Source: an uncultured Clostridia bacterium (GTDB taxonomy: Bacteria > Bacillota > Clostridia > UBA1381). From it: a stretch of DNA of 44,968 nt. Made by a program: the position numbers and the translations under genes. Each line of letters opens with the position of its first letter. Position 1 is the first letter of the stretch. Where the stretch lies: positions 1 through 44,968 of the forward strand of contig CANQQW010000006.1 in assembly GCA_947626075.1 (NCBI GenBank), read 5' to 3'. Below the pieces are notes generated by a model. The model was not told the DNA's origin. It worked only from the letters and a program-made list of their open reading frames with translations, and ran no database searches. Positions 42,636 through 44,968 of the stretch are shown piece after piece.

Positions 42636-43373
42636 TTACCGCGCCGCAAACACAATTCTTTCCTCGTCCTCTCTCGGTTTTTCAAACGACAGCTCGCCGT
42701 ATGTGTCTATACGCGTAAAGCCCGCCCTCTTTAAAAGGCATGTGATCTCCCTTACGGAGTAAGCCCGCTGCAGATGGCGTTCCTCAAAGCGCTCGTAAAG
42801 CGCGCCGCGCTTTACGAAAAATGTCAGGAACATATCCGACAGGCGCTTGCTTTCGATAAATCTGTTCTGCCACGAGTAAAAAATCTTATCGCCGCAGTGT
42901 ACAAACGTTTCCGAACCAATCACGTTCCTCAATTTGTACTCGCTGCTTATATCGAATATAAACACTCCGTCATTGTCCAAAAAACACTGCTTGACACGCG
43001 TAAAAAATCTGAGCAAGAGCTTTGGCGCTATGACGTAATTTATGCCGTCAATCATGCACAGAAACGCGCCCATGCTGCCGTAAAGGTCGATATCCGCCAT
43101 ATTTTGGTTGAGAAACAGTATATCAAGTCCCTCCGCTTTCTCACGCGCGATATTAAGCATATTTTCGGAAATGTCAACGCCAATCATATCGTAACCGCGC
43201 CGCGCAAGCGGTATCGTAATATTGCCCGTACCGCATGCAACGTCGCAGACAAGCTTCGGATTTACGCCGTACATATCGAAAAGATTTTCTATGTAGTCGG
43301 CCCAATTTTCGTAGTTCACATCGCGGCGCATAAGCAAATCGTATACGCGCGCAAAGTCACGGTAGCTATTCAT
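42636..43373 (-). CDS. Class I SAM-dependent methyltransferase
   Basis: The product has 245 residues. Motif I is LVCDVACGTGNITIPLARRGYDMIGVDISENML, a standard Rossmann S-adenosylmethionine site; SMGAFLCMIDGINYV is a later family region. The N terminus SYRDFARVYDLLMRRDVNYENWADYI resembles small-molecule methyltransferases of the Methyltransf_25 type. The substrate is unknown. The ATG at 43371-43373 has a GGAGA site; an in-frame start at 43394 lies inside the upstream regulator gene. The start overlaps the regulator stop by eight bases, so the two are coupled. Confidence 0.9.
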   Translation of the reverse strand: MNSYRDFARVYDLLMRRDVNYENWADYIENLFDMYGVNPKLVCDVACGTGNITIPLARRGYDMIGVDISENMLNIAREKAEGLDILFLNQNMADIDLYGSMGAFLCMIDGINYVIAPKLLLRFFTRVKQCFLDNDGVFIFDISSEYKLRNVIGSETFVHCGDKIFYSWQNRFIESKRLSDMFLTFFVKRGALYERFEERHLQRAYSVREITCLLKRAGFTRIDTYGELSFEKPREDEERIVFAAR

Positions 43374-43659
43374 CTGCTTTCTCCATTCTGTCAATTACTA
43401 AATTGTAGCCGTCTGAGCCGTAATTTATACATCTGTTCACTCTGCTTATCGTCGCGGTAGACGCGCCGGTTTTCGCGGCTATGTCGGTGTATATTCTTTT
43501 GTCCCTGAGCATCAGCGCTACTTCCATGCGCTGGCTCATGGATTTAAGCTCCGAAATTGTGCAGAGGTCATCAAAAAAGCGTTTACATTCGTCTAACGTT
43601 TTAAGCTGTAAGACCGCTTTGTAAAGCGCGTCCATATTCTTATCATTAATCTCTTTCAT
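43366..43659 (-). CDS. YerC/YecD family TrpR-related DNA-binding protein
   Basis: The product has 97 residues. It has the YerC/YecD pattern: LKTLDECKRFFDDLCTISELKSMSQRMEVALML then the helix-turn-helix YTDIAAKTGASTATISRVNRCINYGSDGY (read in parts). The family resembles the TrpR repressor fold, but a role in tryptophan control is not established for it. The ATG at 43657-43659 has AAGGAG eight bases upstream and is preferred to a TTG six bases further out. A promoter is at 43690-43718. It precedes and overlaps the methyltransferase gene. Confidence 0.93.
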   Translation of the reverse strand: MKEINDKNMDALYKAVLQLKTLDECKRFFDDLCTISELKSMSQRMEVALMLRDKRIYTDIAAKTGASTATISRVNRCINYGSDGYNLVIDRMEKADE

Positions 43660-43689
43660 CGTCAATTCTCCTTAACAAATTATATACAC

Positions 43690-43718
43690 ATTATATCACT
43701 TTGACATATGAAAGTAAA
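43690..43718 (-). promoter_or_regulatory. Promoter of the YerC-like/methyltransferase operon
   Basis: On the minus strand TTTACT, a 17-base spacer and a perfect TATAAT lie about 30 bases before the regulator start. A plus-strand TTGACA at 43701-43706 overlaps it and could be the -35 of the divergent DUF421 gene, but its -10 is weak. Confidence 0.65.
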
Positions 43719-43796
43719 GCGATACATAAAATTTATTCAGCCGTGAAATGATATTTACATAATATGATATGCGGTGAAAAACACGGGAGGTGCGGC

Positions 43797-44498
43797 GTGT
43801 TAGTATTGGTTGTAAGAACGCTCATTTTATACGGCGTTGTAATATTGGCTATGCGGGTAATGGGAAAAAGGCAGCTTGGCGAGCTTCAGCCGTCGGAGCT
43901 TGTTGTCGCAATTATGATTTCGGATCTCGCGTCCGTACCCATGCAGGCGATTGACATACCTCTGCTGTCGGGAATTATACCCGTTATGACGCTGCTCGTG
44001 GCGGAGGTTATAATGTCGTATATGAGCCTTAAAAGCAAGAAGATGAGGAAGTTCCTCAGCGGCGAGCCGAGTATCGTCATATACAACGGGCAAATAAACG
44101 AAAAAGAGCTTACGCGTCTGCGTTTCAACATAAATGACCTGCTGGAGGAGCTGCGTCTCAACAACTGCCACGACGTATCCGATGTGGAAGTGGCGGTAGT
44201 CGAAACAAGCGGTAAGCTGAGCGTTATACCGAAAGACAGCGCCCGTACCGTCACAATAGAGGATTTAAACATTTTAAACGCGCGTCACGACGGTCTGCCC
44301 TGCACGATTGTAGCGGACGGAACGCTCAACGAGTACGAGCTTATGCGCGCGAAAAAGGACCGTAAATGGTTCGAGAAAGAAATGAAAAAACGCGGAGTGG
44401 AGAACGTAAAGGATATATTCATAGCGTCTTTGGACGCGGAGGGAGAGCTTTTTATACAGCTTAAGGAAAAAACGCAAAAGAAGGAGAATGAAAAATGA
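43797..44498 (+). CDS. DUF421 (YetF-like) membrane protein
   Basis: The product has 233 residues from the GTG at 43797, which follows GGGAGG at good spacing; an upstream ATG at 43764 is less well placed. Three hydrophobic segments at the N terminus contain the family signature RVMGKRQLGELQPSELVVAIMISDLASVPM. The soluble part has SGEPSIVIYNGQINEKELTRLRFNINDLLEELR and SGKLSVIPKDSARTVT, both typical of DUF421/YetF. Family members are linked to the spore or cell membrane but their activity is not settled. The stop overlaps the start of the DUF4363 gene (ATGA), a common pairing. Confidence 0.93.
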   Translation: MLVLVVRTLILYGVVILAMRVMGKRQLGELQPSELVVAIMISDLASVPMQAIDIPLLSGIIPVMTLLVAEVIMSYMSLKSKKMRKFLSGEPSIVIYNGQINEKELTRLRFNINDLLEELRLNNCHDVSDVEVAVVETSGKLSVIPKDSARTVTIEDLNILNARHDGLPCTIVADGTLNEYELMRAKKDRKWFEKEMKKRGVENVKDIFIASLDAEGELFIQLKEKTQKKENEK

Positions 44499-44875
44499 AA
44501 GGGGTTATAATATCTCTATGTATCGCCGCGGCTATCGCAGCCGGAAGCGCAGCGTACACCCACCATACAAGGTCTGTATCGGAGGAGCTGGGCAGTATTA
44601 ACAGCTCAATAATGGAGAGTCTTAAGGAAGGCGACTACCGAGGCGCGGCGGAAAAGACAGACGCGCTTAACGAGTATATGGAAAAAAAGCGGAATATTCT
44701 GTCCGCTACGGGTAACCACGAGGAGCTGGACAAAATAGAAATGAATATATCGGAAATGTCGGGCTACACGAACGGGCAGCAGCAGACAGACGCTATAGCG
44801 CACTGCATGGTACTGGATTTTTTGTTTAAGCATTTGCCAAAAAACTACGAGCTGAAGCTCGGAAACATATTATGA
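44495..44875 (+). CDS. DUF4363 family protein
   Basis: The product has 126 residues: an N-terminal membrane anchor or signal (3-20), then an all-helical domain with LGSINSSIMESLKEGDYRGAAEKTDALNEYMEKKRNILSATGNHEELDKIEMNI (read in parts). That helical pattern, and location directly behind a DUF421 gene with overlapping start and stop codons, match DUF4363 proteins. GGAG precedes the ATG. Its function is unknown; it probably acts with the DUF421 protein at the membrane. Confidence 0.85.
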   Translation: MKGVIISLCIAAAIAAGSAAYTHHTRSVSEELGSINSSIMESLKEGDYRGAAEKTDALNEYMEKKRNILSATGNHEELDKIEMNISEMSGYTNGQQQTDAIAHCMVLDFLFKHLPKNYELKLGNIL

Positions 44876-44898
44876 GAAAAGCGGACGCCCGTTTGAAG

Positions 44899-44968
44899 TG
44901 AACCCCAAAGTTTAGACAAAATTTAATATTAAATTAATCGGTAATGAGTTCGGTATTGTACCGGACTC
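44899..44968. mobile_element. Possible left end of an IS3-family (IS150-like) element, cut by the window edge
   Basis: TGAACCCCAAAGTTTAGAC resembles terminal inverted repeats of IS3-family elements. It is followed, after an AT-rich stretch, by a hairpin GAGTTCGGTA-TTG-TACCGGACTC (44946-44968), a structure known near the ends of such elements that blocks incoming transcription. No transposase is inside the window, so this rests on resemblance alone. Confidence 0.4.

Noticed and set aside
43366-43659. The TrpR-like protein as the tryptophan repressor of the trp operon
   Set aside because: It belongs to the YerC/YecD subgroup, which is not an established tryptophan repressor, and it lies about 8 kb from the trp genes. 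No matching operator was seen at 35630-35658.

Overview
The window reads as chromosomal DNA of an endospore-forming, Gram-positive Clostridia-type bacterium, probably an anaerobic plant-polysaccharide user of the gut type. The evidence is an alpha/beta-type small acid-soluble spore protein, the sporulation sigma factor SigH, a GerMN-domain protein, a sporulation-style D,D-carboxypeptidase, S-layer homology domains, LytTR/GHKL signalling, and strong GGAGG ribosome binding sites with sigma-A type promoters. No rRNA, tRNA, CRISPR array or prophage was seen. Genes are densely packed and no gene-free stretch exceeds about 300 bases.

Layout. 1-4650 (minus): a sugar-use operon, GH115-like alpha-glucuronidase, GH35 beta-galactosidase, then uxuA (mannonate dehydratase, cut by the window edge). 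4665-4902: SASP gene and its terminator. 4991-9141 (minus): the yloU - fakA/yloV - recG housekeeping cluster. 9314-10360 (plus): a long Xer-type tyrosine recombinase. 10382-10975 (minus): PF06541-type membrane protein. 11034-17524 (minus): an exporter operon (membrane-fusion protein with duplicated modules, MacB-like ATPase and permease) ending in a large SLH-domain protein. 17744-21963 (plus): a GT-C type membrane glycosyltransferase, a LytTR response regulator, a GHKL sensor kinase, and a secreted stalk-domain protein. 22070-25557 (minus): ComEA-like protein, OmpR-type regulator, WalK-like kinase and GerMN protein. 25843-27540 (plus): D,D-carboxypeptidase. 27626-29706 (minus): triple-PepSY protein; then sigH with a small zinc-ribbon gene. 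29861-35590 (minus): trpD, an interrupted trpC, trpF and trpA, followed by a stalk-domain protein and a class A beta-lactamase-fold protein. 35778-38634 (plus): iron alcohol dehydrogenase and a polytopic membrane protein. 38677-42500 (minus): gyrA followed by two cyclophilins, one a lipoprotein and one cytosolic. 42636-43659 (minus): YerC/TrpR-like regulator and a methyltransferase. 43797-44875 (plus): DUF421 and DUF4363 pair. The last 70 bases resemble the end of an IS3-family element.

The most striking observation is in trpC. The reading frame is broken by exactly 70 extra bases, bounded by an 8-bp direct repeat (CCGCCCGC). Removing one repeat copy plus the 62 bases between the copies restores a full-length 259-residue TrpC. 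Read on the opposite strand, the extra bases encode a fragment with the hallmark of MBOAT/AlgI-type O-acyltransferases (NLGLLGYFKY). It is either a templated, microhomology-mediated insertion or an assembly chimera. The same locus also lacks trpB between trpF and trpA, and lacks trpE/trpG. All functional calls come from reading motifs by eye; no database search was run.
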